Of a stretch of DNA of 64,000 bases, positions 34,331 through 49,200 are shown piece by piece; positions within the stretch are counted from its first letter, which is position 1; every line of letters begins with the position of its first letter. A program made the translations under genes and the position numbers. The DNA is from Daphnia carinata. Its lineage: Eukaryota; Arthropoda; Branchiopoda; Diplostraca; Daphniidae. The stretch spans positions 11,592,971-11,656,970 of the forward strand of contig NC_081333.1 of assembly GCF_022539665.2 (NCBI RefSeq), read 5' to 3'. The notes beneath the pieces are model-generated. The model saw only the letters and a list, made by a program, of their open reading frames with translations, did not search any database and was not told the DNA's origin.

Positions 34331-34783
34331 ATGGAAATGCAGCACCCGTGGCTATTACCGTTCCTTCATCCGTTAACTACAGCGCCGCCCATCCAGCTAA
34401 CTCTCCCTCCGCCACCACATCAACCTCATCATCATCCCCATCATCATCCGCATCAACACCACCACCCCCATCACCATGTCCAGCAACAGCAGCCGCAGCA
34501 GCCTCATCCGCACGTCCATCATGCTCATCATCACGCCGCCGCCCATCAGCTGCCCTCGACGTCGATGGGATTGACCCTGCAGCCCATGTTGACCCCGTCG
34601 GGGGCTCTCCTCTTGCCGGCCTTGCAGCAGAACGCTGCGGCCGCTGTGGCCGCTTTTGCCGCCGCGGCCCATCAACTGGCCGCCCATCAGCAAGGATCCG
34701 CCGTGGCGGCTTACAGCGCCATGGCCGCCACCAATTCGCCCGTTCTTATGGCTCCCTTTCAACCGCAACGTAGTCGACTCAAG
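34331..34783 (+). CDS. His/Gln/Ala-rich first exon of the RPUSD2-like gene
   Basis: This exon has 151 codons, phase 0 at its donor. It begins [20 protein letters not shown], then has long runs of His-Pro and His-His (about residues 30-80), a Gln patch, and an Ala-rich stretch (about 105-140) ending QRSRLK. Such tracts are low-complexity and probably disordered; they are common in arthropod nuclear proteins. Phase and direction fit the exon at 41689 and no other gene lies between. A second frame is also open across the same repeats, which is expected from CAY/CCN/GCN repeats. Confidence 0.65.
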
Positions 34784-37700
34784 GTAGTAAACACTTGACA
34801 GAGGCAGAGAAGGTTGGGCGAGGGGGGTTGAGAATGGAGGCGAAGGCCGAATCCGTGAGATATGTTTGGCCCCAACACTATGATGTGTACGTAGCTTGTT
34901 AGACGTGACTCTTGTTTATTGACTCAATGCTTGACGTGCTGGGCAGGCGGGTGGGTAGGAGACACTGTGTGCGTGTGTGTGTGCTGGAATGCTGTCGTCA
35001 TACGGACGCAAACAAGTGTCGGGAAAAGTCATCCTCTTAATCTTTTCTTCATCATTTTTGCTGTTTGTTTTTGGGCTGACTGATGGACGGGGGGGGAGTG
35101 GGAAAGGATAAAATTATCGAACGTGTTTCTTTTCGTTTGTTAGGGACCTCGTGTTATAGGTGAGGGCGCAAGAGGCTGTCTGCACGTCTTTGCCAGATGA
35201 GCCAATCGATCCATTGGACCAGCTTTTCTATGCGCGAGAGGAACAACTTTTGAGGAGATTGTTGGCGAACTAGAAAAATGTCTTTAAAAAAAAAAGAGAG
35301 AGAGGGGGAGATTGGATGAAGTTACGATGAAGGAAAAAGATTGCTATACGGGAGGAGGGGGTTTTTTTCTTTTTCTTTTTTTATCGATGGATTTGTGTTT
35401 GGTCTATTGGAATTGATGTACTAGCTTTGACAGACACACGCGTGGATCTCTTGTCACTGTAATCTCCGTACAGGATTTTCCATATACAAGTGACAGGAGA
35501 TTCAAGTTTATTCATTTCGCTCTGTTGAAAAAAAAAAAAAAAAAAAAAAAAATCCTCTTTTCGGTTGTTTTCTACTGACAATCCAGCGGTGATTTGCATT
35601 CTAACCGATTAGAATGTATCGTCTCGTTTTGTACTGTTACAAAAAAGAAAAAGGGGGAAAGCTCCAAGTCAGTCCTTTTACCGGATGAAAACGGGGACAG
35701 GAATATTTCCCCCTTTTTTCTTCCGGCGTGAGAGTAGAGGATTTCCGCTATTTCTTTGTGTGAAATCTCACTCTTCACCCGTGGAAATCATATATCGATG
35801 TATTCTCAAAGAAATTCTTTTTTTTTTTTTTTTTTTTTTTTTCTTCCTGCGTCTCGTTTTGTTACCTCGCTAAGACGATGAGAGAAAGAGGCTCTTTGTG
35901 CGCGTCTGTTTGTATGTGTGGCGCGCGCGTGTGTTGCGTTTTCCCTCCTCCATCGTGCAGGATTTTCTTTTCCGGAGTGAGCCAAAAACGAGAAGAGATC
36001 GATCGCTCCCGATCGTCAAAAGAGACAAGGCCGTGAGCGACTACTAGACCATCCGGATCCTTATATAGCCGGAAGCGGCAACTCTATTTCGGTGGAGTTT
36101 CCGAGTAAACAAGAGAAACAGACACGGAAAGAAGTTTGAAACTGAAAAGAGAAAAAAAAAAAAAAAAAAAAGAAAATCAAAACCGAAATTCCCGTAGTTT
36201 TTCTTCGAATTTTTGTTTTTTTTTTAACCGAATTCTTTCGCTGTTTTGTTTCGAAGAGTAGCGTCGAAATTTTTCAAGTAGCAACGTGAAAAGTAATGCC
36301 TATCCTGTTTCGTAGTCAACGATTTTTCCTCGCAACAGGATCAAGTTTCGCCATGTACCCTCTCGCCTCTCGCTCAATTTGATCTTGTGGTTTAACACGC
36401 AAAAATCCATCGAGGGTTAGTCTTACTCTGACCCTCTTTTTCTTCCAGCTGCGAAGCTAAAATAAAAATTAAAAAAAAGAATGAAAGGAAGACGAGAAAA
36501 AAGATACTTCCGAGTATAACTACGTCAGCTTTTCACGTTTCTTTAATACGGCAATTACAGTAGCACTCACACGAAGCGTTTAGAAAAAAAGAGAAAGAGT
36601 CTTATGGAACCAATTTGATACTGACATCGCAACCTTCTGTTATAAACATAAAACATCTTTTGCTACTTTTTTTTTGTTGTTGTTGCCTCCCACTTAAATT
36701 GTTACATGATTTTGCGAGTTGATGGCCTGACTTCCTTTTTTTTTTGCGCGGAGAAATGGAGATTCCATGGCGTCCGATTTGCGCTTCTAACGTCCTTCCC
36801 ATATCATTAAAATAGATGTTCTTGCCAGGCGCGTTAATTTACAAGGTGGGTGGGGTAAAAAAAAAATGAAAAACATCGCGTTCGATGTTGCCGAACTGGA
36901 AAGCATTGAAAAAGATTTGTACGAAAAGAAAATATAATTTTTTTTTTTTTTTTTTTAAAGGGATGAAAAATAAGAAACGTCGTGACGTTGTGCGTATTGC
37001 CGGAATGACAGCCATGTAATCGGATAAGCTTCCAACCCACGTCTGTTTGCTTTGCAGGTCCCTTTTTTTTCTCTTCTTCTTCTTCTTCTTCTTCTTTAAT
37101 CACAAGGAAGAGAGATGAAAAAAAAAAAAGATGCAAATGAAAAACGCGCATCTGGAGTGACGAAGGAAATTTCTAATATACGGACGCGATTCGATGGCCT
37201 TTCTTTAAGAGGCTTCCCTTTTATTTTTAAATGTAAAAAAAACAAAACAAAAAAATAGCAAGTTGTACGAGAAATGAAAAGAACGGAAGTCATTTTTGTT
37301 ACGTAACGATCTCTGCTTCCCTGTGCTTGCACTTTACCTATTCGGCTCGTTAGACGAAGAGAAAAATACTGCTGATTTTGGCACCAGAACGTCTGAACGG
37401 TTCGAACTCGGTAACCCTCATTTGAATTTTTTCTTCTCTTTTCAAATGTTGTTTTTACTTGATAGCCGGTCCTGGCTTCTCGCGCTGTGTTGATGTGTTA
37501 GCGAGAGGCTCATTTGGGGAATAGGGAGAAGACTCTGAAAACATTCAGATTTCGGTTGGAGGACAAGTGATAAAGACGAGCGTTGTTTGATTCTTACGTC
37601 ATTATTCAGACAAGTTGTAAGGTTCACCTAACATGTTTTGTTTTACTTACAAAAATCGAAAAATGCAATTAAAACTATCTAAAGAATACCGAGAGAGAAA

Positions 37701-40700
37701 GAGGGCATCTTTCGCCATCTGTTTTCTCTGTTCCAGCGCTAGGGAACCGCAACGAAATGTGAAGTAAGGAACCGCCGCATGGCGGAACGCATTCCTGCCT
37801 TGTTTTAATTTTTCCATCTCTTGTTTCTTATGCAACGCGAGGACGCAGGTTAGGCAGTCTATTCTATCGTGTTCTGTTCGGCCAGTTAACAAGCGAAAAC
37901 AGAAAAATTCCGTTCTTGTAGCTGTGCAGATGAAAAGATGTGTGGCAGAAACGACGGACAGGAACGTCTCCCAGCCGCACGGAGGCAGGACGCAGCACAT
38001 AGCGTGTGCCGCTGGATTCCGGGGGAGGGTTTTTCACAACTGATGGATTACCGAGATAGCTACTTGTCACTGGGCGTCGTTGTTGCAATAGCAGAAAAGA
38101 CAGCAAGAGAGAAAGAGAGAGAGAAAGACAAGAGAGTAGCTTTTACCTCCTCCCTCCTTATGATTATACTATATATATATATATATATATATTTATTTTG
38201 TTTTTGTGGTCGGTGTAGGGAAGAGAGAGAGAGGGAAAAAAAAAGGAAGGAAAGATAGCAGCAGTAGTGGAGGAGGGTATTGAAGAATGTCTGAAAATAG
38301 AAATAGTTTTTGGGGAGCTTTTTTGGCCGGTGGCTGGTGATGTTTGGTGTGCGTCTCGTACAGTTGTGTGTGTGTGTGGTGTTTACTGGTCTGTGGCCGT
38401 TTGTCTCTAGTTTTTTTTTTTTTTGTGGTTGGCTGGCGGATGATTTTGATATTGGAGAGGAGCCCATTATTGGTACTAGGAAACCTGCCCTAGTGCTCAA
38501 CCCTTCGACGTACTCTGCGTTGTAGGGAAATATTCCAAATGTTATGATGACGTTTCTGACGTCATTCTAATCAATCAATCGCTATGTCAACCTATGCTGT
38601 AAGCTAAGAATGCCAGGGCCAGGGGGATACATTTAAAAAAATATTTTTTAGGTAGGAAAGGAAAGAAAAAAAAAAACAGAAAAACATTCAAATAATTATT
38701 TTATTTCTGCACTGTCCTGTGGTCGTGTAAAACCGTCGTCACCTCATTTTGATGGCATGTCAACGTATGGCCCTTCCCCGCTACCCCTCCGAAATTCGAT
38801 CCAGGGGGGCGAGGAAGGCGCAGCACATTTCTCATTTTCAGAAAAAAATTTCTTTTTGTTTGTTTTCTCTCCGAGGGTAATTGCGAATTGAACTCGTCAT
38901 TTTTCTTTAGAACTTTCAAAGCTTTTGTTGTCGTCGCAAAGGTTGATCCCGACCGTGAATGACTTTGAATCCAAAGATATGCTCGTTATCTTTCCTAATT
39001 GTCGGTCTCATTCTTTCTTTCTGGCTCAGAATTGTTTTTTTTTTTTATCTTTTGTCTCTTCTCTTATGAATTTAATTGGCATTGACGGTCGTTTTTTCAA
39101 ATTTTAATCCGGGGATAGCGAATGTTTAAAGGATGACCCGACTTTTACCGCTTTATGGAGACAAGAGGGATCTTTGTCGACACATCCGTAACAAGTACTG
39201 CCAACTCGACTATTATTTTGGAAGCTTTTCAAATCTCGCATTGGAAATTTTTTTTTTTTTTTTTTAAAGATAATAAAAGAACGGATGTGATGTTCTAAAG
39301 ATTCGAAGTATTTTTTTTTTTTTTTTTTAAGGTTCGGTTGGTCGTTAATTGGCTCCAACCGAAACTCCTTTTTTTTTGTGTGTGTGTTTTTACTTTTGAC
39401 CTCCTCGGTTGGTCGTCTAAATGTTTCAACCATTTTTGACGCCTGTCACTTTCACTGGTTTTGTGCTAGAAAAAGAAAAAAACTTTGTCCGAAACTTTGC
39501 TCATTATCCAGCATCCATTGCCGCCCGGCCGCACACTAAAGTGTGTACGGAATCGAGTCGACTCGTTTAACCGACAAAGACCCCCACCATCCCTTCCTTC
39601 CGTTCCGTGCCAAAAACTTTTATTTTTCATCTTTTTTTTTTTTTTTTTTTTTTTTACCTTTTCGTTCTCGGAATTTCTCAATCCATCACGGCCAACATTT
39701 GACTCCCCCACCTAAAACTATTCCGGCACGCTTTCCTTTTGTGTGCGTGTGTGTGTGTGCTGAAATCGCTTCCTCCTCTGACATTAAATGCAGCAATGAA
39801 AATCAGCGCCGTTTTCCTTCTCTTTATTTGGGGGTTTTTTTTTGTGTGTGCCCTTTTAAATTTTTGACGGCCAACACAATAAGGTGTTGCCACCAAAAGA
39901 GTGTTCTCAAACGCCAACCGAAATATACAACGACTCTTCCATAGCTGAAGGGAATATAGGGGGGGGGGGGGCATCGCTAGGTTTTTTTTTTTTTTTTTTT
40001 TTAATGACGTCGTTATTTGGACTTTGTAGTAATCCTCTTGTTCGTATTCTTGTCTTGGATCTTTGTCCTCCTTCCTTAGACGCAGAGTGGAAAACCCGGG
40101 AGCTGTGTAATATAGGCGTAACGAGCACCCTCCCTCTCTTTTTTTTTTTTCTTGTTTGCTGTAACACTTGTGCTGTATAACCCTTTTTTTTTTCAGACAC
40201 ACACACAATATCAGAATTAATTGATGATATTGTTCTGTTGTTGTTTTTTTTTTTTTCTTACTTGTTTGTTAGCGTGAATTTTTGTTGTTGCGCCGTGACG
40301 CAACTGTCGGTTGTCCCGGATACGTAAGCCAATCTCTTCTTTCTTTCTTTCTTTTTTTATACCACAAGATGATGAAAATGCCAGACGTAATCATGTGAGC
40401 TAGTTATCGCTTTTGTTTATGGTTTTTTTTTTTTTTTGAACTTTTGTTTTGTAGGAAAAAGAGTAAATATTAAGGGATTATTAGGAGGTTATTAAATACT
40501 TGTGATGGAATAAGGATTAAGACCAAACTGTACGGCTAATAACATGAGACAAAGCCGTGTGGTGTATATGTTACTAATAGAAATTCGTGTTTATTTTGCT
40601 GTGTCTCTCGCTACTCAAAACTTTCTCGGTTTATTTGCACATCTCATTGTCGTCCGACAAGAGTTCTATTGACGCAGCCCAAACAGGCAAAAAGGAGGTC

Positions 40701-43700
40701 AGTTTGAAAAACGAAAAAAAAAAAAAAAAAGGGTGGGGGATTCTCTGTTTGAATTTGATGCCCTCAAATAATCGTGTGCATCCTCGGAAAAAGAAGAAAG
40801 TCCCGGATTTATTTATGAACAGTATTTCTTTCTTTTGCTGGAAAAAAAAGTAAAGTGGTCCATTTGAGTAGTTATCCAGACGCAGAAAAGAACACGATCC
40901 TTTACTCTTTTCAAGTATTTAAAAGTCAGCACTCGAGTTCTTTTTTTTTTTTGAGTCATCGTCATACATGCGAGTGTGTACCAAGTGCCCGTGGTGTCAA
41001 CTCTGAATGATTTAATTCACTGCCGTTCGATATTTTGTTGTTTCCCCTTCTTCAAGTTTTTCGCTTGATCTTTTTGTATGTTTATTTAAAGAAAGATTTA
41101 TCCATCCGGTTCAGTCCGAATGTGATTTCCCCTTCATCAACAATTCAAATGTGAAAATGGGTTTCGGAGGCTCTCGCCTTGGCCATCATCAACCTGTTTT
41201 AATATTTTTTACTTAAACATAAACATACAGGACCCTGCCTCTTTACCCGTTTGATTGCGTTTGCCACTCATTATCATCGAGTTGAAAGCAAAAAGGGGTC
41301 TTCCATCATGTACCCTCCTCGCTTCGAAATCTCAATGCTTTCGGGATTCATTAAGAGTTGGGGGGGCAGGGTAAAACTAGAGGAGCGTTACTCGCCAGAG
41401 CGCACTCGCTTAAAGAGTCAAAAGTTCCGTTTCCCCTAAAGACTTGGAGAGACGAACATCGGGGAGATAAAGTCGGCCAACATTTTTTATTTTTCTTTTG
41501 CCAACACACAAATCGACGTGATTCGTCATTTACATATATTTTTTTTTTATTGTACGTGAAACAGTTTCAGTGCCAGACAGACGTACCGTGTTTAACTTTA
41601 GAAAAATGTTGTCGAGTGTAGAATCGTGTAGTACGTTAATGATATTAATTATCGATTTTTTTTCGTTTTTTTTTTTTTTTTAATTCAGGTTTCGGAGCGT
41701 GAGAATCGGCCAGTGGAAGCGAACGGGAGCGCTGCAGCGGTGGCTGCCATGATAAGCGCGGGAGTCGTTTCCGAGGCCAAGAGAAAACATCACGACGATC
41801 AAGTGGAGCCTTTCAAAGATGTTAAACGAGTAAGTGTTTTGTTTATTTTTCATTTTTTTTTTTTTTTTTTTTTTTTTTTCAAATGCAATCAATTGACGAG
41901 AAAAAAGCTTATCTTCTAAGCTCTTGATTGCGTTTCATTTTTGCCCGAGTTTTTAAAATCCTTTGGAATTTGATTTCGTGTGTTTCCGACTTTCAAATTG
42001 GATGACGTTTTTATGGGGCCCTTTGTGGTACGAGACAGTTAGTAGGAGCAAAATGCGAGCTGTCAGGTGTGGTCGCAAACTGACATGGCAAAATTGAAAT
42101 TCGTGAAAGGAAAAAACGTGAATTGATTTCTGTGCTGAATTTTAAGCAACAACTTTGTTTTCGTTTTTTTTTTTTTTTTAATTCCGAGTGGAGAGCCGAG
42201 CGTTCGGAATTTAAATGCAAAAAAAAAAAAAAAAAATTGTTAAGCTATTTATTGTTGTATCTTTTTTTGCGTGTAGGCTAAAATCGAGACGAGGGCGCTG
42301 AAAGCTAAACGCCCCGGATTCACCGACGAGCGCTACAGCGAAACGGAATACTTTTTTGAAAATGGTAAGTCCCCCCCTTTCGGTCTTTTCTGTTTTGACG
42401 ACTTTAGACTTTGCAAGCCAATCTTTTTCGTCCTACATGTATTTTCTTTTTTTTTTTTTTTTTTTGTTGGTTCACTCCGGATGGGAGTGCAGTATGCGTC
42501 AGCTTTTCTCCATACTTGTGTGTCCGATTCGCTCCGATGGAATCAAATTTCCTTGCGCGCATCGCCTTTCTTTTCTCTGTGTGTGTGTGTGTGTGTGTGT
42601 GTGAGATGAAAATCGATGGCTAAATCCGCACCCTAAAATGTGACACGCAGCTCGAGTGTGAACCTTTTTTGGATATCATCGACGGGGGGGTTGATGAATG
42701 TCTCAATGCAACTGGAGCGGAAATTCTTTGCTGGACAATGATCTCATGAAGAAACGGGGCGGATTTTCCGATCCGGTTCAACTGAATGAGATGTTTTTTA
42801 TTATTTGATAAAATTACGGATGGCTTGAGAAGAAAAAAACAAACAAAAAACAAAAGAATGTCGACAAGTGAGTAGCTTTTTTGAATTGGGCATCATCGTG
42901 GATGTCAAACGCATTTTTGCCCCACTCCCTCGTAAACAACAAGACGCAGACTGTGAGAGCTTTGATTGCCTCGTTAACGACTGGACGAACCCGAATGGGC
43001 AGATCTACGTCATCCATTAGCGTCCACATGTTATGCTTTTCTTATGAAACGATGATTTTTTTTCGTCGTTGGACGATGTAGGCGGGGGGATGGTAAAGAT
43101 AGATCACGCAGCTATTGGCCATTTCTGTGGAACTGTAGCGAGTTTTTCTTTTTTTTTTTTTTTTATCGTCGGCTAACTTGTTTATCGCAAACGAGTCAAT
43201 GGATTTGTTTTTGTTTATCTGGGAGTGGGGGGGGAGGGAGGAGGAAAAGTGGGCACAATTTTTCCGGCTATGTGACGTGATTTGTTAACCACGAGAATTG
43301 AATTTGTTTGGTCTTGCTGGCAGGGAATACATGGAAACTCGGCTGTAAGGACACAGTCCTCATATCCGGTTGGGATGCAACGGGGGGAAGTTATAGGAAA
43401 GAAAAAAAAAAGGAGGGGGGGGGGATATCTAGACAAAAGAAATCCCGCTGACTGGAAATGCGATTCGCGTTTGCCCAGTTCATTGACTTGGTGAACCGCT
43501 ACTGGAATGAACAAACAAGATGAACTAGATTACTCTCTTTCCTCTTTTTTTTTTTTTTTATTTGAAAGGGAATTGGAAATTCCTCCTTTTTTTTTTTCTT
43601 GTGGGGGAGGTTGTTCTTCCTCGTTTTGAGATATTATTCGCTGTGGAAAGCCCAGTTGGCTGGACCGCATAGACTGGACATTTCACGCATCGTTGCTTGT

Positions 43701-46147
43701 ACTACCCCCCGCTCCAATTCTGCTTTTGACTTGACGTTACATTATTTATTTATTTATTGATGTATTACTTCCCCTGGAGCTATCTCCTAGGGCCCCCCTC
43801 TTCGTATGGAAGACCACCTCAGATAATGGAACCTGGCTTCGGTCCCAGGTTTTTTTTTTTTTTTTTTTTTCCCCAATCGGATGTTATGTCCTACACTCGC
43901 GCAGAGAGAAATCATCGTTTTTGGAACGAGAAATTCCACATCTTTCTTTTCTCTTTTATTTGAAAAAGAAAATTCTTTCGTCCCCTGCGTTTTGTTGATT
44001 CAGGATCAATAACTGCTCACCTCAGCTGCGCCTCGATTTCTAGCAGACCCTTATGGAAATGTCGGTGAAAATTGGTCAAGTGTCACATTCGTGAGCGACA
44101 CTTGATGCTCGACAGTGGCTAGGGCGTGGCCTTTTTTTTGGGGGGGGGGGGGAGGGTGTCACGCAAGTTCTTTCGGCTTGGCAATCGTCAAATCGTTGTT
44201 GATGAATCTGGATTTTCTTGTGTTCTGTTGATCGGTTATTTTTGAAGAAAGGGTGAGCGCGCGTTAGACAACAACACGGACAGCTAGATGAATGGACGCG
44301 TGATTGTATTCTCTTGGGAAAGTCGTTGGTTCCGTCCAGTTTGAATCATTAGCTGGACGCTGCAAAAGTTGGACTACCATTACGCGCATCAAACCATTAA
44401 CATTTGTTATTTTTTTTTTTTTTGTTTTTGGTTCCGTGTTTGTCCGTGTCAAAATAAAAGAAGATTGACGAATCATCGATTCGTCTCTTTCTCCGGAAGT
44501 CGATGCGCAGAAAGGAAATGTTTTTTTTTACGTACAGGGATCGTTTCCGTGGCACTCGTTGGCCGTGTTGGAACAAGCAAAATGCGTTTTTGTTTTGTTT
44601 TTACGGGATGACGTGTGATTTTTCTTGACGCACGTGATTTCTTTCGCCTTTTCGTTTAAGCCTTTTGGGGCGAACGAGAAGAATAGAAGGGAACCGTTGA
44701 GTGCATTGACAGTGTTTACTGTCAGTCTCACTGTTTACTCCCGCCAGCCATTTGTTATTTTTAGAAATTCTATTTAACATTTTTTTTGTTTATTTTTTAT
44801 TTATTTTTTTTTCATAAAATAAAAATCGTTGGGATAAAAGCAGTAAATGCTTTTTAACATAATGGCCGTTTTTTTTTTTTTGTTGTTCAAACTCCTTTGT
44901 TTTGATTCTCCTAAATGGGAACACTTTCTTTTCATCCCGATTCAAAGTTCTATCCTCCCCAAAAAAATGAATGTTTTTTTTTGTTTTTTTATTATTTGCC
45001 ATTTTGCGTGGGATAGGATTGCAAACAATTTCCTTCCTTGATCTTTTTTTTTTTTTTTTCTTGGAATATCCGTGGGATTTTTCTTGCTGGAAAACAAGAT
45101 GGCGGCCATCCAGCGTCGGATTATATGAACGTTGCTAGGGGGGGGGGGGGGGTAAAAGAAAGAAAAAGATCTATCTCTCGACAGAAAGATAAGAAACAAA
45201 GCTATCACCTCTCAAATGGTTTGTAATCTTTTTCATTTTTTTAATTTCCCATATTTTATTCATTTTTGTTTTGTTTTTTTATACCGACACGACTGTCGAG
45301 GATCAATTCTCTTGCCGCGTTGTCGCAACTGTGCCATTTTTAGTTTCTCGTCCGCTACTTGATTGCTCTCTTCAGCTCTTTTTGTTCGTGCACGTTCCTT
45401 CCTCTTCCCCCCCCCCCCCCCCGTTTGCTTCGTATGACAAACAGCTCGTCGATCGCGTTTCCGCTGCCCTAGTTTTTACCTAACCGCATGCGAAAGGGAA
45501 CCGTTGTAATTAGATGAGTAAAAAGAACAGGACAAACAAAGCTTTTCCTCCCCAAATAGTAAAATGCAATGCAACTTTGCTGGTTTGATTTTTTAGTGGA
45601 TTTAAAGTAGAGACACGCATTCGCCAGATAAATTACTATGGGCTCCGCGTAAGGTGTGGCTCTGACATCGTCCTCCAAAAACCCACTCGACTCGCACGAA
45701 GATTGTAAATCAAAAGGATAAGCCGATGGTCGTCTGACTTTGCCCCTTAACTCATTTTTTTTTTTTTTTTTTTTTTTTATTCCCCTTTCTCCGCCTTCCG
45801 TCGCGTTCCAGTCGACCAATGATCTGGGTGTGCTGTGTGTCTTGAAAAAAGAATGATATCCTTCATCGTCTACGTCTGTTATTTAAAAAAGAAAAACAAA
45901 ATCACAGCTGGGCCTATTTGTGTGGTGCTAATCAATACCCAACGCGATGTGCTGTTCTGGTGTTCCATGGCTGGAAGGAGAGACAACCACATGATCGATT
46001 CGACGCTCGTTTTGCGCCGCATTACACGTCCATTTCGGTAGGGATGGTGTCCAGTTGTCTAAAGGGGGGGGGGGAGGGAGATAACACACCATCTCGTTTG
46101 CTATTTAATGAAGGGCTCCTGACGATTCGTGAATTACCCAGCAGCTG

Positions 46148-46202
<55 letters not shown>

Positions 46203-49200
46203 AAAAAAGGGCCATCCGGGTTGTTATCGTTGATGAGTCGCTGGCGTGTCTCTTTCATGACGCCATATAATGATTGAAGAGAAAATAGGAGGTGAAGATG
46301 AAATTTATTTTCGCACTCACTGTTGAAACCTTTTGTTTTGTTTTGTTTTTTGTTTTTTTTTAACTGCTCTTTGTTAGAGGGGCCAGTTGTTTAGACAAAA
46401 GTGGTGTCGCGCTGCGAGGACAACGTTGTTGGATCAATTTCAATGATGATGTTGATGGATGATTGTGGAATATTCAGACAAAAAGGATGATTAATGCAGT
46501 CGATTTTTTTTATATCCTCGTATGACGTCACTCTTTATATATATATACAATGCTATAAATGAAACCTTATCACGAAAATGGTGTGTGTATGTGTACGAGG
46601 AAGGATCTCTTTCTTTTATTTTTTATTTTTTTTTTTTTTTGTTGGATGTGTGATGTGGTACGCTGATGATTGGAGACCATCATTGGCTTCAATCCATTTG
46701 ATTGGCTTCTGTTTGTTCCTGTTGGTTTATCGCTAGCGATGGGGGGGGGGAGGGAGGGAGGGAGGTAATGGGAAAAGCTAGACTCATCATTCGATTCCCG
46801 ACCGCAGGTTCTTCTCCGGCCACTTAATTACGTTTGTTGACAACCCTCATCTTCTCATTTTTGTCCCCCCCGCCTTCTTTTTCTCTTCCTATCTATTGCC
46901 AAGCGGACAAACAGCGAAGCTTTGCCTCCCCAGTTGGTATTTGTTATCTCATTTCAGGGGGGGTGGCGGCGTAATGTAAACTTTGATCACATCTCGATAT
47001 TAAAAAAAATAATAATAATAATAATAACGCTCTCTGTAAATGTTTTGCGGGCGACGTCTACAGCTGGTCCGTCCGAGAATTCAAACAGTTTGACGTTTCG
47101 TTTGACATGAATGACAGGCTAACAGTTCGTTGGGTACTCACGAGCTATGCGTGAATGTAAATGCATTTACTCAACTGACAACCACTTCCTGTTAGACTGT
47201 TCTCTTAGGTCAAAATAAAAACGTTAAATTTCTATTTTGCTCATGAGGGAGAGCGAAAAAAAAAAAAAGAAGAAAGAAAGTAGAATCATACAACAAGTTC
47301 TCGGTCGTTGTTGTTGGTCGAGTTTTAAAAAAGAGCAACAAACGACAAGCCAGAAATAGCCGCTGTGCAGCTTCTTCGCTCCCAGTTCAAAATTGAAAGG
47401 GGGAGAGGATATTTGAATTTGGCTGGAGCGGCGAAGAAGAGCACTTGGATTGTGTACCACTGGGCAGAAGCGATTAAAACTAATAAATTCTCGAAAGAGA
47501 AAGAAGCCGTTATCGTAGATCTTTGGATATTGGATCTCGAGGAAATTGTTTTTTACGTCCGAAACAAGGTCCGTAAAGAAGCCAGATTTTGATTGCAAGG
47601 AAAGGAAAAACAAATGACGTCGACGTACAGTATGTTTTAGACGCAATGAGGTCAACAACTTTGCGTCAGTTGTTCTTCAATTATCGAAGAGAAGTCCGTT
47701 TTTGTTGTTGTTGTTGTTCTTTAATTTCAAGCGATTTGTTTGAAAATAAAAACGCCCACTGAGCGAGTTTTAATTGGGATGTATTAAATCCTAATATCTT
47801 TTCATTTTTTTTTTTTTTTATTGCCTTGTGTATTACTTTGAAAAATAACGAAATGCATCAGCGACGTGTGGCCCATTTCTAAGCTCTTTGCTAAGAAAAA
47901 TCGCCCGTCTGGGACTGTTTGTGTGTTTGTGATTTTTAGTTCACTTCTTTGACCTGTCAAACGACTCCCCAAAGAGTCTTCTCTGTTTTTTGTTTTTCCT
48001 TCAAAACTTGGAATTTTTGCTTTTCCATTCCCGTAGAAGCGCCCAGAAAATTTGTTTTAATTCCATGGCCGTCCAATCTATTTTTAACAATTGCCAATTT
48101 TTTTCTTTTTTTTTTTTTTGAAATGTAGTTAACCAAATCTTTTGCAAAATGCCGACAGCTACCCCCGCCCTCCCTTACGTGCGTAATCTCATCCTGGGCC
48201 GAAACTGCCATCGTGATAATTCTATCAAGGAAGAATGCCTTTTCTTTGCTAAGCATAACGTGCGTTTGTTGGCCTTTAAAAAGAAAACGTATCATTTAGG
48301 GCCGGACCGGCTCGAGGTCCCAACTTAAAAAAACATTTCCCTCTAAATTTACAGAGACACGCGAACGGCATTATGTCAGCAAAGAAAATGTGTAAGGGTC
48401 ATGATCGCCCAGCGCTTTGACTTTTGAATTGGCAACGTAGCAAAGCATAGAGTGCGGGCGAAAAAAAAAAAAAAAAAAAAAAAAAATATGGTCCTATGGT
48501 AAATCTAAATTTAGTTTGGTGGCATGCGCTCTCTGCCCGCGTTTTCCACTGCGCGTGGGTTGAACGGCCAGTGCTATAACCAGCCCGCGTTACGTAAGCC
48601 CCCGTTACATCCATGTGTGGATCTGGAGGCTCTCGAGAACCGATAAACTATTGACTTCTTCTTCAATCTTTCCCCTCTTTTCATATCGAAAGTTTTGATT
48701 TCTGGGCCTCTCGTGTTAGCTTATATAACCACGTTATAGTGAGCGGGAAAAAAAAAATAATAATGTTTTCACTCGATCGCCAATGACGCAGATAACAATA
48801 GGTGATTTATCTTGATTTGTAGCATTCAATTCTTTTTCTTTTCTTTTTTTTTTTTTTTTTTAAATCTTGCAATTATGATGTCGCTAATCGCAAAATCCTC
48901 TTTCGCGCACCTTATCAGCCTTTTGTTTTGTTTTTTCCTTATCGCCCTTCTGTAATTTCTCTCTTGGTGACGGAAGACTCTGTTATTTATTTGATGGCGC
49001 TTTCCGGTTATGTGGCAAGCGGCCAATAGTGGTCATGTGTCGGCCGTTTGTACGGAACTAAATAGGCGATCGCTTTCTTTTTTTTTTTTTTCTTGGACGG
49101 ACATGAATGGACATCGACAGAGTGGGGTGAGTGTTCACCGATTTTTCCCCCGCGAACCCTCCCTCCCCCCCCCTCCTCCACCAACGAGATTGCCGTCCAG

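Larger units (their letters stand above)
34784..41688 (+). other. 6.9-kb intron of the RPUSD2-like gene
   Basis: No exon is recognised. The intron holds many T and A runs of 10-25 nt, short G/C runs, a (TA)n tract at 38170-38192 and a CTT repeat at 37071-37096. ORFs here are mostly translated homopolymers (Phe or Lys runs). Confidence 0.6.

Noticed and set aside
34397-34768. 123-codon antisense ORF over the His-rich exon
   Set aside because: Met/Gly/Arg-rich shadow of the repeats on the opposite strand, with no splice partners.
34141-34773. 210-codon ORF overlapping the His-rich exon in another frame
   Set aside because: Its Ser/Ala/Pro runs are the frame-shifted reading of the same CAY/CCN/GCN repeats, and it has no matching donor phase or motif.
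38100-38260. Microsatellite cluster as a possible CRISPR or satellite array
   Set aside because: Simple TA and GA repeats only; no spaced repeat units, and the genome is eukaryotic.
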